This document shows, piece after piece, positions 1 through 7,002 of a stretch of 27,479 bases of DNA (position 1 is the stretch's first letter; the number at the start of each line of letters is the position of its first letter). Made by a program: the position numbers and the translations under genes. Where the stretch lies: the NCBI GenBank assembly GCA_902470095.1, contig CABRFG010000026.1, positions 1 to 27,479 of the forward strand, read 5' to 3'. Below the pieces are notes generated by a model that saw only the letters and a program-made list of their open reading frames with translations, was not told the DNA's origin and did not search any database. Source of the stretch: an uncultured Collinsella sp. (GTDB taxonomy: Bacteria > Actinomycetota > Coriobacteriia > Coriobacteriales > Coriobacteriaceae).

Positions 1-8
1 CGGGATTG

Positions 9-24
9 GTCAAAATCGTTTGAC
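9..24. repeat. Short inverted repeat upstream of pyr operon
   Basis: GTCAAA-ATCG-TTTGAC is a perfect 6-bp inverted repeat with a 4-bp spacer. It could be a regulator operator or the edge of a feature of the preceding gene, which lies outside the window. Nothing else recognisable is seen between 1 and 113; there is no coding sequence there that I can support. Confidence 0.25.
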
Positions 25-113
25 TATTAGCGGCTAAAATCGCCCGGCGCTAACATTGGGCTCCGTTTACGGATTGCTCTGTATTTATGCTCGCAATTAA
101 GCTCGAGGTTGGC

Positions 114-119
114 TACACT
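114..119 (+). promoter_or_regulatory. Candidate -10 of the pyr operon promoter
   Basis: TACACT is a good -10 hexamer and would place the transcript start near 126, just before the attenuator hairpins begin at 137. A convincing -35 is not visible: the 17-bp spaced hexamer at 91-96, TCGCAA, matches TTGACA at only 3 of 6 positions. The call rests on the -10 and on its position relative to the leader. Confidence 0.4.
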
Positions 120-136
120 ATCCCTTGACCATTAAA

Positions 137-199
137 GGGGTACGAGATACCCACATGGAATTACATAGCTGCCAAAGAGCAGCCCTTCCTGTGGGTGTC
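137..199 (+). promoter_or_regulatory. PyrR-type attenuator leader: anti-antiterminator and antiterminator
   Basis: Hairpin 1 pairs GGGTA (138-142) with TACCC (148-152) around the loop CGAGA (143-147). Hairpin 2 pairs 146-154 with 191-199 (9 bp, one G-U) and encloses a small GCTGC/GCAGC stem (168-172 with 179-183). Hairpin 2 uses bases 148-152 of hairpin 1 and bases 194-199 of the downstream terminator, so the three structures exclude one another. That is the logic of PyrR attenuation: PyrR bound to UMP would hold hairpin 1, block the antiterminator and permit termination. The loop resembles the NGNGA part of the known PyrR loop consensus CNGNGA. The pairings are seen; binding by PyrR is inferred from the family and from pyrR being the next gene. 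Confidence 0.65.
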
Positions 200-234
200 T
201 GGTCCGCTTTAAGCGGTCGGGCATCTATTTTTTT
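194..234 (+). terminator. Attenuator terminator in pyr leader
   Basis: Bases 194-202 and 204-207 pair with 213-216 and 217-225, with one bulged T (203) and several G-U pairs. Seven T residues follow at 228-234. The terminator ends about 40 bases before the pyrR start, so it decides whether RNA polymerase enters the operon. Its left arm overlaps the antiterminator. Confidence 0.7.
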
Positions 235-273
235 GACTGTGTCAGCAGTCAAGACATGTGAGGAAGGAGATCG

Positions 274-858
274 ATGGGCACGACTTCCCCCAAGGCGGTC
301 ATCATGGACGAGACCGCCGTCAATCGAGCGATGACCCGCATCGCGCACGAGATTCTCGAGCGCAACGAGGGCTGTGAAGACCTCGCTCTGGTCGGCATCG
401 TCACGCGCGGCGACCTTCTGGCTAAGAAGCTCGCCGAGGAGATCAAGGAGATCGAGGGCGTCGAAGTTCCGCTCGGCAGCCTCGACATCAGCTTCTACCG
501 CGATGACTATGCGACCAATTTCGCTCCCGCGATCCACGCCACCAACATTCCCTTTAGCGTCGACGGCAAGCGCGTCGTGCTGGTGGACGACATCCTGTAT
601 ACGGGCCGTACCATCCGCGCCGCTCTCGACGCCGTCATGGACCTGGGCCGTCCGAGCCGCATTGAGTTGGCAGTCCTCGTTGACCGCGGCCACCGCGAGC
701 TCCCCATCTCGCCGGACTTTGTCGGCAAGAACGTTCCCTCGTCGCATGAGGAGAACGTGCATCTATATATGAAGGAAGTCGACGGCCACACCGCCGTCGA
801 GATCAACGACGTCGCGCCGGGCTCCCACGTGGGTTCTGCGCCGCTGGGAGGTGAGTAG
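274..858 (+). CDS. pyrR: Bifunctional pyr operon regulator PyrR / uracil phosphoribosyltransferase
   Basis: PyrR is a cytoplasmic RNA-binding protein that senses UMP/UTP and attenuates pyr transcription; many members also convert uracil plus PRPP to UMP. The 194-residue protein has the normal family length. The PRPP-binding signature VVLVDDILYTGRT is at about residues 101-113, and the family segment PLGSLDISFYRDD is at 66-78. The ATG is preceded by a strong AGGAAGGAG ribosome binding site. It is the first gene of a six-gene pyr operon and sits directly behind an attenuator that it probably controls. Only 4 bases separate its stop from the preferred pyrB start. Regulation by its own leader is inferred from structure. 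The family call is secure. Confidence 0.95.
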   Translation: MGTTSPKAVIMDETAVNRAMTRIAHEILERNEGCEDLALVGIVTRGDLLAKKLAEEIKEIEGVEVPLGSLDISFYRDDYATNFAPAIHATNIPFSVDGKRVVLVDDILYTGRTIRAALDAVMDLGRPSRIELAVLVDRGHRELPISPDFVGKNVPSSHEENVHLYMKEVDGHTAVEINDVAPGSHVGSAPLGGE

Positions 859-862
859 TACC

Positions 863-1807
863 GTGGCGTTCAACCATAAGCACCTGATCGACATTACCGA
901 GTACTCCGAAGAGGACATCAAGCTCATCCTCGAGACCGCCAAGGCGTTCTCCGAGGTCAACGAGCGTGCGATCAAGAAGGTCCCCACGCTCAAGGGCAAG
1001 ACCATCGTCAACATGTTCAACGAGCCCTCGACGCGCACCCGCAGCTCCTTCGAGCTTGCCGAGAAGCGCCTTTCGGCCGATAGCCTTAACTTTGGCGGCT
1101 CCTCGACCTCTACGGTCAAGGGCGAGAGCCTCGTCGACACCGTCGAGACCCTCAACGCCTATAAGATCGACTGCATCGTCGTGCGCGATAAGCACGCCGG
1201 TGCTCCCTACATCGTCACGCAGAACTCGCCCGCGAGCGTCATCTGCGCCGGTGACGGCAAGCACAACCACCCCACGCAGGCCCTTCTCGACCTGTACACC
1301 ATCTGGGAGCATAAGGGTGACTTCCACGGTCTGAAGGTCGCCGTCGTCGGCGATATCTCACACTCCCGTGTCTGCGGCTCGCTGATTCCCGCCCTTAAGA
1401 TCATGGGCTGCGAGACCTACGCCGTCGCCCCCGGCACGCTGCTGCCGCCGGCGCCCGAGGTTCTGGGCTGCGACCACGTGACGAGCGATCTCGATTCTGT
1501 CCTGCCCGAGCTGGACGTTGTCTACATGCTGCGCGTGCAGCAGGAGCGCCTCGAGGGTGCCCCGTTCCCGACCATTCGTGAGTACCACAAGCTCTTCGGT
1601 CTGACCAAGGACCGCGAGAAGCTCATGAAGCCCGACGCAATCATCTGCCACCCGGGCCCCATCAACCGCGGCGTCGAGTTCGACTCCTATATGGCCGACC
1701 ACCCGCAACGCTCCGTCATCCTGGAGCAGGTCTACGCCGGTATCTGCGTGCGTATGGCTATCCTGTATCTGCTGCTTGGAGGTGCCGATAATGGCCTTGC
1801 TTCTTAA
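863..1807 (+). CDS. pyrB: Aspartate carbamoyltransferase catalytic subunit
   Basis: PyrB joins carbamoyl phosphate and L-aspartate to give N-carbamoyl-L-aspartate, the committed step of pyrimidine synthesis. The carbamoyl-phosphate loop STRTR is at about residues 56-60, followed by the S/K loop STSTVKGES, HPTQALLD near 136-143, and the C-terminal HPGPINRG. The length of 314 residues fits the family. I prefer GTG at 863 because the GGGAGG at 845-850 would touch an alternative in-frame GTG at 851 but lies at a usable distance from 863; the choice changes only four residues. No regulatory subunit gene (pyrI) is adjacent, as in Bacillus-type operons. The 3' end overlaps pyrC by 17 bases, suggesting translational coupling. 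Confidence 0.95.
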   Translation: MAFNHKHLIDITEYSEEDIKLILETAKAFSEVNERAIKKVPTLKGKTIVNMFNEPSTRTRSSFELAEKRLSADSLNFGGSSTSTVKGESLVDTVETLNAYKIDCIVVRDKHAGAPYIVTQNSPASVICAGDGKHNHPTQALLDLYTIWEHKGDFHGLKVAVVGDISHSRVCGSLIPALKIMGCETYAVAPGTLLPPAPEVLGCDHVTSDLDSVLPELDVVYMLRVQQERLEGAPFPTIREYHKLFGLTKDREKLMKPDAIICHPGPINRGVEFDSYMADHPQRSVILEQVYAGICVRMAILYLLLGGADNGLAS

Positions 1808-3080
1808 GAATGCCCACGTCGTCGACCCGTCCGTCGAGCTTGACGGTGTCGTTGACGTCCTGATTGACGGCGACAAGATCGCCGAGGTCGGCGAGAATCT
1901 CGCCGTCGAGGGAGCCGAGGTCCGCGACCTTTCCGGCAAGTACCTCGTCCCCGGCCTGGTGGATATGCACGTTCACCTTCGCGAGCCCGGCTACGAGGTC
2001 AAAGAGGACATCGAGAGCGGTACCCGCGCAGCTGCCAAGGGCGGCTTTACCGGTGTGTGCTCCATGCCCAACACCGATCCCGTCACCGATAACGGCACCG
2101 TCGTGGAGTTCGTCAAGTCCCGTGCTGCCGAGGTCGGTCACTGCCGCGTCTATCCGTCGGGTGCCATGACCCGCGGTCTTAAGGGCGAGGCCATGTCCGA
2201 GATGGGCGATATGGTCGCCCACGGCGCCGTCGCCTTCACCGACGACGGTCGCGGCGTGCAGGGTGCGGGCATGCTCCGTCGCTGCATGGACTACGGCAAG
2301 ATGTTCGGCAAGGTCTTTATGAGCCACTGCCAGGACGAGGATCTGGTCGGCCACGGCCAGATCAACGAGGGCAAGGTCTCGACCCGTCTGGCTCTCGAGG
2401 GTTGGCCGGCTGCCGGCGAGGAGCTCCAGATCGCCCGCGACATCGAGATCGCCAAGCTGACTGGTGCCAAGCTGCACATTCAGCACATCTCCACCGCCCA
2501 TGGCCTGGAGATCGTGCGTGCCGGTAAGGCCGCTGGCGTTCAGGTTACCTGTGAGGCCACCCCGCATCACATGTTCCTGACCGAGAACGACCTGGACGAG
2601 ACCTACAACACCTCGCTCAAGGTCAATCCGCCGCTGCGTACCGAGGAGGATGCCGAGGCCATCCGTCAGGGCGTCATCGACGGCACCGTCGACGTTATCG
2701 TCACCGATCACGCTCCCCACACCCCGTGGGAGAAGGCCCGCGAGTTCGAGCTTGCGCCCTTTGGCATGATCGGTCTCGAGACCTCGCTGTCGCTCGTGCT
2801 CACCGAGCTGGTCAACACGGGCAAGATGAGCATGGGCCGTATGGTCGAGCTCATGGCCATCAAGCCGCGTGAGATCCTGGGCCTCGACCAGGTTCAGGTC
2901 AAGGCGGGCTCCGTTGCCGACCTGACCGTGTTCGACCCCTCTGCCACCTGGACGGTCGGCGAGGACGGTTACGAGTCGCGCGCCGAGAACTCCGGTTTTG
3001 CCGGCCGCACGCTTACCGGTCGTGCCACCGATGTGTTTGTCGGCGGTAAGCAGACGCTCGCCGACGGCTGCATCTGCTAG
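1791..3080 (+). CDS. pyrC: Dihydroorotase, class I
   Basis: Dihydroorotase cyclises carbamoyl aspartate to dihydroorotate using a metal centre. The metal-binding DMHVHLREPGYE is at about residues 58-69, with HCQDEDL, the ATPHH segment and TDHAPH further along, all expected of the zinc amidohydrolase fold. The protein is 429 residues, normal for the class I (PyrC/AllB-like) type. ATG at 1791 is chosen because TTGGAGGTG at 1776-1784 gives a well-spaced ribosome binding site; an in-frame TTG at 1776 lies within that site and is unlikely. The start lies inside the end of pyrB. The call is supported by both motifs and operon position. Confidence 0.95.
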   Translation: MALLLKNAHVVDPSVELDGVVDVLIDGDKIAEVGENLAVEGAEVRDLSGKYLVPGLVDMHVHLREPGYEVKEDIESGTRAAAKGGFTGVCSMPNTDPVTDNGTVVEFVKSRAAEVGHCRVYPSGAMTRGLKGEAMSEMGDMVAHGAVAFTDDGRGVQGAGMLRRCMDYGKMFGKVFMSHCQDEDLVGHGQINEGKVSTRLALEGWPAAGEELQIARDIEIAKLTGAKLHIQHISTAHGLEIVRAGKAAGVQVTCEATPHHMFLTENDLDETYNTSLKVNPPLRTEEDAEAIRQGVIDGTVDVIVTDHAPHTPWEKAREFELAPFGMIGLETSLSLVLTELVNTGKMSMGRMVELMAIKPREILGLDQVQVKAGSVADLTVFDPSATWTVGEDGYESRAENSGFAGRTLTGRATDVFVGGKQTLADGCIC

Positions 3081-3100
3081 CATAGCCTTATCGCTTTTGT

Positions 3101-3134
3101 GCGCGGTGCCCTTGCGGTGCCGCGCTTTCTGTTC
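3101..3134 (+). terminator. Hairpin between pyrC and pyrK, possible partial terminator
   Basis: GCGCGGTGCC (3101-3110) pairs with GGTGCCGCGC (3116-3125), giving a 10-bp stem with two G-U pairs and loop CTTGC. A T-rich but interrupted tail follows. It lies in the only sizeable gap inside the pyr operon (92 bases), so it may lower pyrKDF expression or act as an RNA-processing or stability element. It is not a textbook terminator because the T tract is broken. Confidence 0.4.
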
Positions 3135-3172
3135 GTTTTGACCATGCAACCGCATGGGGGATTGGAGCGTCT

Positions 3173-3964
3173 ATGCCCACACCTTCCACTGCACGCATGC
3201 ACGACTTCGAGGTCGTCTCGAACCAGGAGATCGCCGACGGCATCTTCTCGCTCGTCATCTCGGCCCCCAAGCTTGCAAGTGCGCTCAAGCCCGGTCAGTT
3301 TGTGAACATTGCCGTGCCCGGCGATGCGTCCTCGCTGCTTCGCGTGCCCCTGAGCTTCTATCGCGCCGACGCCGAGGCCGGCACCGTCGAGCTGTGGTAC
3401 GCCGTCGTGGGCGACGATACCCGTCGTTTGTCCCAGATGGGCCCTGGCTCCACCTCCAACCTACTGGGCCCCGGTGGCCGTGGCTGGATGGTACCCGAGG
3501 GCACCAGGAAGGCCCTGCTCGTCGCCGGTGGCATCGGCGTTCCGCCCGTGCTCTGCCTCGCCGGTAAGCTTGCCGAGCAGGGCGTTGCCGTCGACGTGTG
3601 CCTGGGCTTTGGCACCGCTTCCAAGGCTGTGGGCATCGATGAGTTCCGCGCGCTGGGCGCCACGGTCAACGTTTGCACCGAAGACGGCTCGCTGGGCACG
3701 CACGGTTTTTGCACCGACCCGGCAGCCGAGCTGCTCGGCGAGGGCGGCTACGACTACGTAGCCAGCTGCGGCCCCGCTGTCATGATGAAGAAGGTCGCCG
3801 CCGCTGCCGCCGAGGCCGGTGCGTACTGCGAGGTGTCGCTTGAGCGCATGATGAGCTGTGGCTTTGGCGCCTGCAACACCTGCAATGTCGAGACGGTCGA
3901 CGGTATGAAGGGTGCTTGCATGTGCGGCCCCGTGTTCGATGCTTCCAAGGTGGTGGTCTTCTAG
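3173..3964 (+). CDS. pyrK: Dihydroorotate dehydrogenase electron transfer subunit PyrK
   Basis: PyrK carries FAD and a [2Fe-2S] cluster and passes electrons from PyrD (class 1B) to NAD+. The N-terminal ferredoxin-reductase-like FAD domain contains RVPLSFY; the NAD-binding region has VAGGIGVPP. The C-terminal cluster ligands are Cys229, Cys234, Cys237 and Cys249 in SCGFGACNTC and GAC. The usual family ending CxDGPVF reads CMCGPVF here, so Asp is replaced by Cys next to the last ligand. The length of 263 residues is typical. TTGGAG at 3162-3167 supports the ATG. The stop overlaps the preferred pyrD start by one base, fitting a PyrK-PyrD complex made at matched levels. Confidence 0.93.
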   Translation: MPTPSTARMHDFEVVSNQEIADGIFSLVISAPKLASALKPGQFVNIAVPGDASSLLRVPLSFYRADAEAGTVELWYAVVGDDTRRLSQMGPGSTSNLLGPGGRGWMVPEGTRKALLVAGGIGVPPVLCLAGKLAEQGVAVDVCLGFGTASKAVGIDEFRALGATVNVCTEDGSLGTHGFCTDPAAELLGEGGYDYVASCGPAVMMKKVAAAAAEAGAYCEVSLERMMSCGFGACNTCNVETVDGMKGACMCGPVFDASKVVVF

Positions 3965-4887
3965 TGGGTACCGTGAACATGGCCGTCGATTTCGGCGGCG
4001 TCAAGATGCAGAACCCCATCAACACCGCAGCCGGTACCTTTGGTTACGGTTGGCAGTTCCAGAATTTCTTCGATGTTTCCCAGCTGGGCGCCATCACCAC
4101 CAAGGGTTGCGCTGCCGAGCCCTGGCCCGGCAACCCCGCGCCCCGCATGGCCGAGATCCCCGGCGGTATGATCAACTCCGTGGGCCTTCAGAACCCCGGC
4201 GTGGCCGCCTTTGCCCGCGAGTCCGGTCCGTGGCTCGAACAGCTGTCCAAGGACGGCTGCCAGGTCATCTGTCAGGTTGCCGGCCACTCCGTTGACGAGT
4301 TTGTCCGCGCACTCGAGATGTATGTCGAGCTGTGCCCCTGGGCTGCCGGCTACGAGATCAACGTGAGCTGCCCTAATATCGCCGCCGGCGGTGCCGCCAT
4401 GGGCTCCACACCCGAGGGCGCCTCTTCCGTTATGGCTGCCTGCCGCAAGGTGACCGATAAGCCGCTGTTCGTGAAGATGGCGCCGGTCAACGTCGCCGAG
4501 ATCGCCAAGGCCCTCGAGGCTGCCGGCGCCGACGGCCTTTCGGTTATCAACTCCATCCAGGGCATGGCCATCGACGTCCATACCCGCAAGTCCCGCGTGG
4601 CCAAGCCCAAGGGCGGCCTTTCGGGCCCGCTGTGCCACCACATCGCCGTGCGCATGGTCTGGGAGGTTGCCCAGGCCGTCGATATCCCCATCAACGGTGT
4701 CGGCGGTGTCATGACCGGCGAGGATGCGGCTGAGTTTATCCTGGCCGGTGCCACCTGCGTGTCGGTCGGTATGGCCAACTTCGTCGATCCGTGCGCTTCG
4801 CTCAAGATCGCGCATGAGCTCGAGGCCTGGGCCGAGTCCCAGGGCGTAAAGGACATCAACGAACTGGTAGGTGCTTTCGAATGCTAG
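3964..4887 (+). CDS. pyrD: Dihydroorotate dehydrogenase catalytic subunit, class 1B
   Basis: PyrD oxidises dihydroorotate to orotate with FMN. The start region reads VKMQNPINTAAGTFGYG, the FMN-side motif of class 1 enzymes. The active-site base is Cys136 in INVSCPN; class 1 enzymes use Cys here and class 2 use Ser. The phosphate-binding end has NGVGGVMTGEDA and AGATCVSVG. From GTG 3964 the protein is 307 residues, close to the class 1B norm. In-frame GTG 3973 and ATG 3979 are possible later starts. GTG 3964 shares its G with the pyrK stop and has AAGGTGG upstream inside pyrK. Adjacent pyrK confirms the NAD-dependent heterotetrameric type. Confidence 0.94.
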   Translation: MGTVNMAVDFGGVKMQNPINTAAGTFGYGWQFQNFFDVSQLGAITTKGCAAEPWPGNPAPRMAEIPGGMINSVGLQNPGVAAFARESGPWLEQLSKDGCQVICQVAGHSVDEFVRALEMYVELCPWAAGYEINVSCPNIAAGGAAMGSTPEGASSVMAACRKVTDKPLFVKMAPVNVAEIAKALEAAGADGLSVINSIQGMAIDVHTRKSRVAKPKGGLSGPLCHHIAVRMVWEVAQAVDIPINGVGGVMTGEDAAEFILAGATCVSVGMANFVDPCASLKIAHELEAWAESQGVKDINELVGAFEC

Positions 4888-5597
4888 AGACCGATGCCCG
4901 CGACCGTGTTATCGTCGCTCTTGACTGCGACCGTGAGCGTGCGCTCGAGCTTGCCCACGAGCTTTCGGGCCATGCCGCCTGGCTCAAGGTTGGCATGACG
5001 CTCTATTACGCCGAGGGTCCCCAGATCGTCAAGACGTTCAAGGACCTGGGCTTTAAGGTCTTCCTTGACCTTAAGTTCCATGATATTCCGCATCAGGTTC
5101 GCGGTGCCGCCCGTTCGGCCTCGCTTGCCGGTGCCGACCTGCTCTCGGTTCACGGCTTGGGTTCGGGCGCCATGCTCGCTGCCTGCCGCGAGGGTGCCGA
5201 GGAGGCGCGCGAGGACCGCGCCAAGCTCGTCGCCATCACCGTGCTCACGAGCATGAATCAGGATGCCTTGAGCGAGATCGGCGTCGAGTCGCCCGTGGCC
5301 GAGGAGGCCGCCCGCCTGGCAAAGCTCGCTCAGGCCAACGGCATCGATGGCATCGTGTGCTCGCCGATGGAGGCTCACGACATGCGTGAGCTGCTGGGTC
5401 CCGATGCCCTTATCGTGACTCCGGGTGTGCGTCCGGTGGGTGCCGCCTTAGGTGACCAGTCTCGCGTGGCGACGCCTTCCCAGGCTATCGAGCGTGGCGC
5501 AAGCCACATTGTGGTGGGCCGTCCCATCACCGGTGCCGACGATCCGGTTGCCGCCTTTGACGCCATCGTCGCCGAGCTGGTCGAAAACGTCGCGTAA
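4881..5597 (+). CDS. pyrF: Orotidine 5'-phosphate decarboxylase
   Basis: PyrF decarboxylates OMP to UMP, the last step of the pathway. The catalytic DLKFHDIP (Asp63, Lys65, Asp68) is present, the N-terminal strand is RVIVALDCD, and the phosphate-binding C-terminal portion contains TPGVRP, DQSRV and VVGRPIT. The length of 238 residues is normal for the bacterial short form. ATG 4881 overlaps the last codons of pyrD by seven bases, a coupled arrangement, with GGTAGGTG upstream. It is the last gene of the operon. Orotate phosphoribosyltransferase (pyrE), which must supply its substrate, is not in this window. Confidence 0.95.
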   Translation: MLETDARDRVIVALDCDRERALELAHELSGHAAWLKVGMTLYYAEGPQIVKTFKDLGFKVFLDLKFHDIPHQVRGAARSASLAGADLLSVHGLGSGAMLAACREGAEEAREDRAKLVAITVLTSMNQDALSEIGVESPVAEEAARLAKLAQANGIDGIVCSPMEAHDMRELLGPDALIVTPGVRPVGAALGDQSRVATPSQAIERGASHIVVGRPITGADDPVAAFDAIVAELVENVA

Positions 5598-5642
5598 AAG
5601 ATTCCCCTAAGTCACCACTTTTGGGTCTTATTAGCACAAAAT

Positions 5643-5704
5643 AGCCCCTGTGCCTGCGTAAACTTTCCCATCCTTTGTGTGGAATCGCAGGCCAGGGGCT
5701 TAAC
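5643..5704. terminator. Long hairpin after pyrF, probable operon terminator
   Basis: AGCCCCTG-T-GCCTGCG (5643-5658) pairs with CGCAGGCCAGGGGCT (5686-5700): 15 bp broken by one bulged T, with a 27-base loop. The + strand tail (TAACTTT) is only weakly T-rich, whereas on the - strand the stem is followed by ATTTTGTG. It is a good candidate terminator for pyrF, possibly bidirectional, but the large loop is unusual. The rest of the gap 5598-5836 holds the mihF promoter region and no gene. Confidence 0.5.
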
Positions 5705-5759
5705 TTTGGGCGCAGTATATTGCACTTTTTGCGGGTATCGTCTAACCTATGGAGCCGCG

Positions 5760-5798
5760 ATTGGGCATTTTGTACGTTCTACGTGCTAAAATGCCAAT
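5760..5798 (+). promoter_or_regulatory. mihF promoter (extended -10) inside an inverted repeat
   Basis: TGCTAAAAT (5784-5792) is an extended -10 (TGn plus TAAAAT), which would start transcription near 5799, about 38 bases before mihF. No good -35 is correctly spaced, as is common with extended -10 promoters. The hexamer lies within a dyad: ATTGG-G-CATTTT (5760-5771) is complementary to AAAATGCCAAT (5788-5798) with one unpaired base. A protein bound to this dyad would block the promoter; autoregulation is a possibility only. Confidence 0.45.
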
Positions 5799-5836
5799 TA
5801 TTGAATCAGATATAACCCAACTATTTGGAGGTTCGA

Positions 5837-6145
5837 ATGGCACTCCCTCAGCTTACCGATGAGCAGCGCAAGCAGGCTCTTGAGAAGGCTGCTGCCGCAC
5901 GTCACGCCCGCGCTGAGCTTCGCGAGCAGATCAAGAAGGGCGAGAAGTCCCTCGAGTCCGTGCTCAACTCCGATGACCCCATTGCTTCCCGCATGAAGGT
6001 TTCCACCCTCATCGAGTCTCTCCCCGGTTATGGCAAGGCCAAGGCCGCCAAGATCATGGAGGAGCTCGGTATCTCCGCTACCCGTCGCGTCCAGGGCCTC
6101 GGTGTCCGTCAGCGCGAGCAGCTCCTCGAGCAGCTGACCAAATAA
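5837..6145 (+). CDS. mihF: Integration host factor, actinobacterial type (mIHF)
   Basis: mIHF is a nucleoid-associated DNA-binding and bending protein restricted to Actinobacteria. The 102-residue protein begins ALPQLTDEQRKQALEKA, has a basic, alanine-rich long helix (about 10-35), and a helix-two-turn-helix DNA-binding core at 61-79 containing SLPGYGKAKAAKIMEELGI. It ends with the conserved RRVQGLGVRQREQLL. ATG 5837 has a well-placed TTTGGAGG; an in-frame TTG at 5825 lies in that site and is rejected. The order mihF-gmk-rpoZ is the standard actinobacterial arrangement, and gmk follows without any gap. This gene is the best taxonomic marker in the window. Confidence 0.93.
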   Translation: MALPQLTDEQRKQALEKAAAARHARAELREQIKKGEKSLESVLNSDDPIASRMKVSTLIESLPGYGKAKAAKIMEELGISATRRVQGLGVRQREQLLEQLTK

Positions 6146-6715
6146 GTGAGCGCTCAGGATTCCAAGCTCTTTGTGATTTCTGGACCGTCAGGCGCAGGGA
6201 AGGGTACGCTCGTCACTCGTGTGCGCGAGCGCCGCTCGAACCTGGGCCTGACGGTTTCGGCTACCACGCGAGCACCACGCAAAGGTGAGGTCGACGGCGT
6301 CAACTACTTTTTCCTGACGCGTGAGGAGTTCGACCGCCGCGTGGCAAACGGTGAGTTTGTTGAGTGGGCCGAGGTCCACGGTAACTGCTACGGCACGTTG
6401 GTGAGCGAGGTTCAGTCCAAGCTCGCCTCTGGTTCGTCTCTCATCTTGGAGATCGATGTCCAGGGTGCCCTGCAGGTGAAGGAGCGTTTCCCCGAGGCCG
6501 TGCTGATCTTTATCAAGCCGCCTTCGCTCGAGGTGCTTCGCGAGCGTCTAGTCGGTCGCGGTACCGAGACGCCCGAGACGATTGAGCTGCGTATGACAAA
6601 CGCCGCCGATGAGCTTGCCCTTGCCGACCGCTACGACGACGTAGTGGTTAATGACGATCTCGACCGCGCGACCGATGAGCTCGTTCGCGTTCTCGATATG
6701 CATGAAAGGATCTGA
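6146..6715 (+). CDS. gmk: Guanylate kinase
   Basis: Guanylate kinase phosphorylates GMP and dGMP to the diphosphates with ATP. The P-loop GPSGAGKGT is at residues 13-21, followed by VSATTRAPRKGEVDGVNY (GMP-binding region), the GEFVEWAEVHGNCYGT segment, LEIDVQGALQVK, and a typical lid region around RLVGRGTETPE. The length of 189 residues is normal. GTG 6146 follows the mihF stop directly, and no strong ribosome binding site precedes it, so translation probably depends on coupling to mihF. It stands with rpoZ, linking GTP supply to RNA polymerase assembly. Confidence 0.95.
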   Translation: MSAQDSKLFVISGPSGAGKGTLVTRVRERRSNLGLTVSATTRAPRKGEVDGVNYFFLTREEFDRRVANGEFVEWAEVHGNCYGTLVSEVQSKLASGSSLILEIDVQGALQVKERFPEAVLIFIKPPSLEVLRERLVGRGTETPETIELRMTNAADELALADRYDDVVVNDDLDRATDELVRVLDMHERI

Positions 6716-6720
6716 GGTCC

Positions 6721-7002
6721 GTGTCCGTTGTAAAGCCTTGCATTGACGATCTTCTGGAGAAGACCGATCACAACCGCTTCCTGCTCGCTTCGCTTGCCTC
6801 CAAGCGCGCCTGCGACATCAATAGCATGCTGCGTGGCCAGCACAACCGTGTGCTTGCCGTCCAGGATGTCGATGACATCACCATTGGGCTTTCCGGTGCC
6901 GATACCATCTCGATGGCTATGGACGAGATTGTCGACGGCGACATCTCTTACGACGAGGCCCGTTACGAGAAGGCGCTCGGCCACAAGGTTGCTGAAGCCT
7001 AA
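6721..7002 (+). CDS. rpoZ: DNA-directed RNA polymerase omega subunit
   Basis: Omega helps the beta-prime subunit fold and join RNA polymerase, and in many bacteria forms part of a ppGpp site. The 93-residue protein holds the family core RFLLASLASKRACDINSMLRGQ, followed by the short acidic tail typical of omega. The start is GTG at 6721, with GAGG and AAAGGA upstream; it begins 5 bases after gmk ends. The small size, the core motif and the position after gmk together make the call firm. thiI begins on the base after its stop. Confidence 0.9.
   Translation: MSVVKPCIDDLLEKTDHNRFLLASLASKRACDINSMLRGQHNRVLAVQDVDDITIGLSGADTISMAMDEIVDGDISYDEARYEKALGHKVAEA

Noticed and set aside
20..40. TTGACT and TAAAAT as a promoter for the pyr operon
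   Set aside because: The hexamers are individually good, but the spacer is only 9 bp, too short for a sigma-70 type promoter.
155..273. Upstream reading frame in the pyr leader as a leader peptide
   Set aside because: The ATG at 155 lacks a ribosome binding site and the frame runs past the pyrR start with no meaningful peptide; hairpin logic explains the leader without translation.
1758..3155. Long open frame on the - strand across pyrC
   Set aside because: It mirrors pyrC; G/C-biased third positions remove stops from the opposite strand. The translation is Gly/Asp/His/Leu-rich with no recognisable motif, and pyrC is certain.
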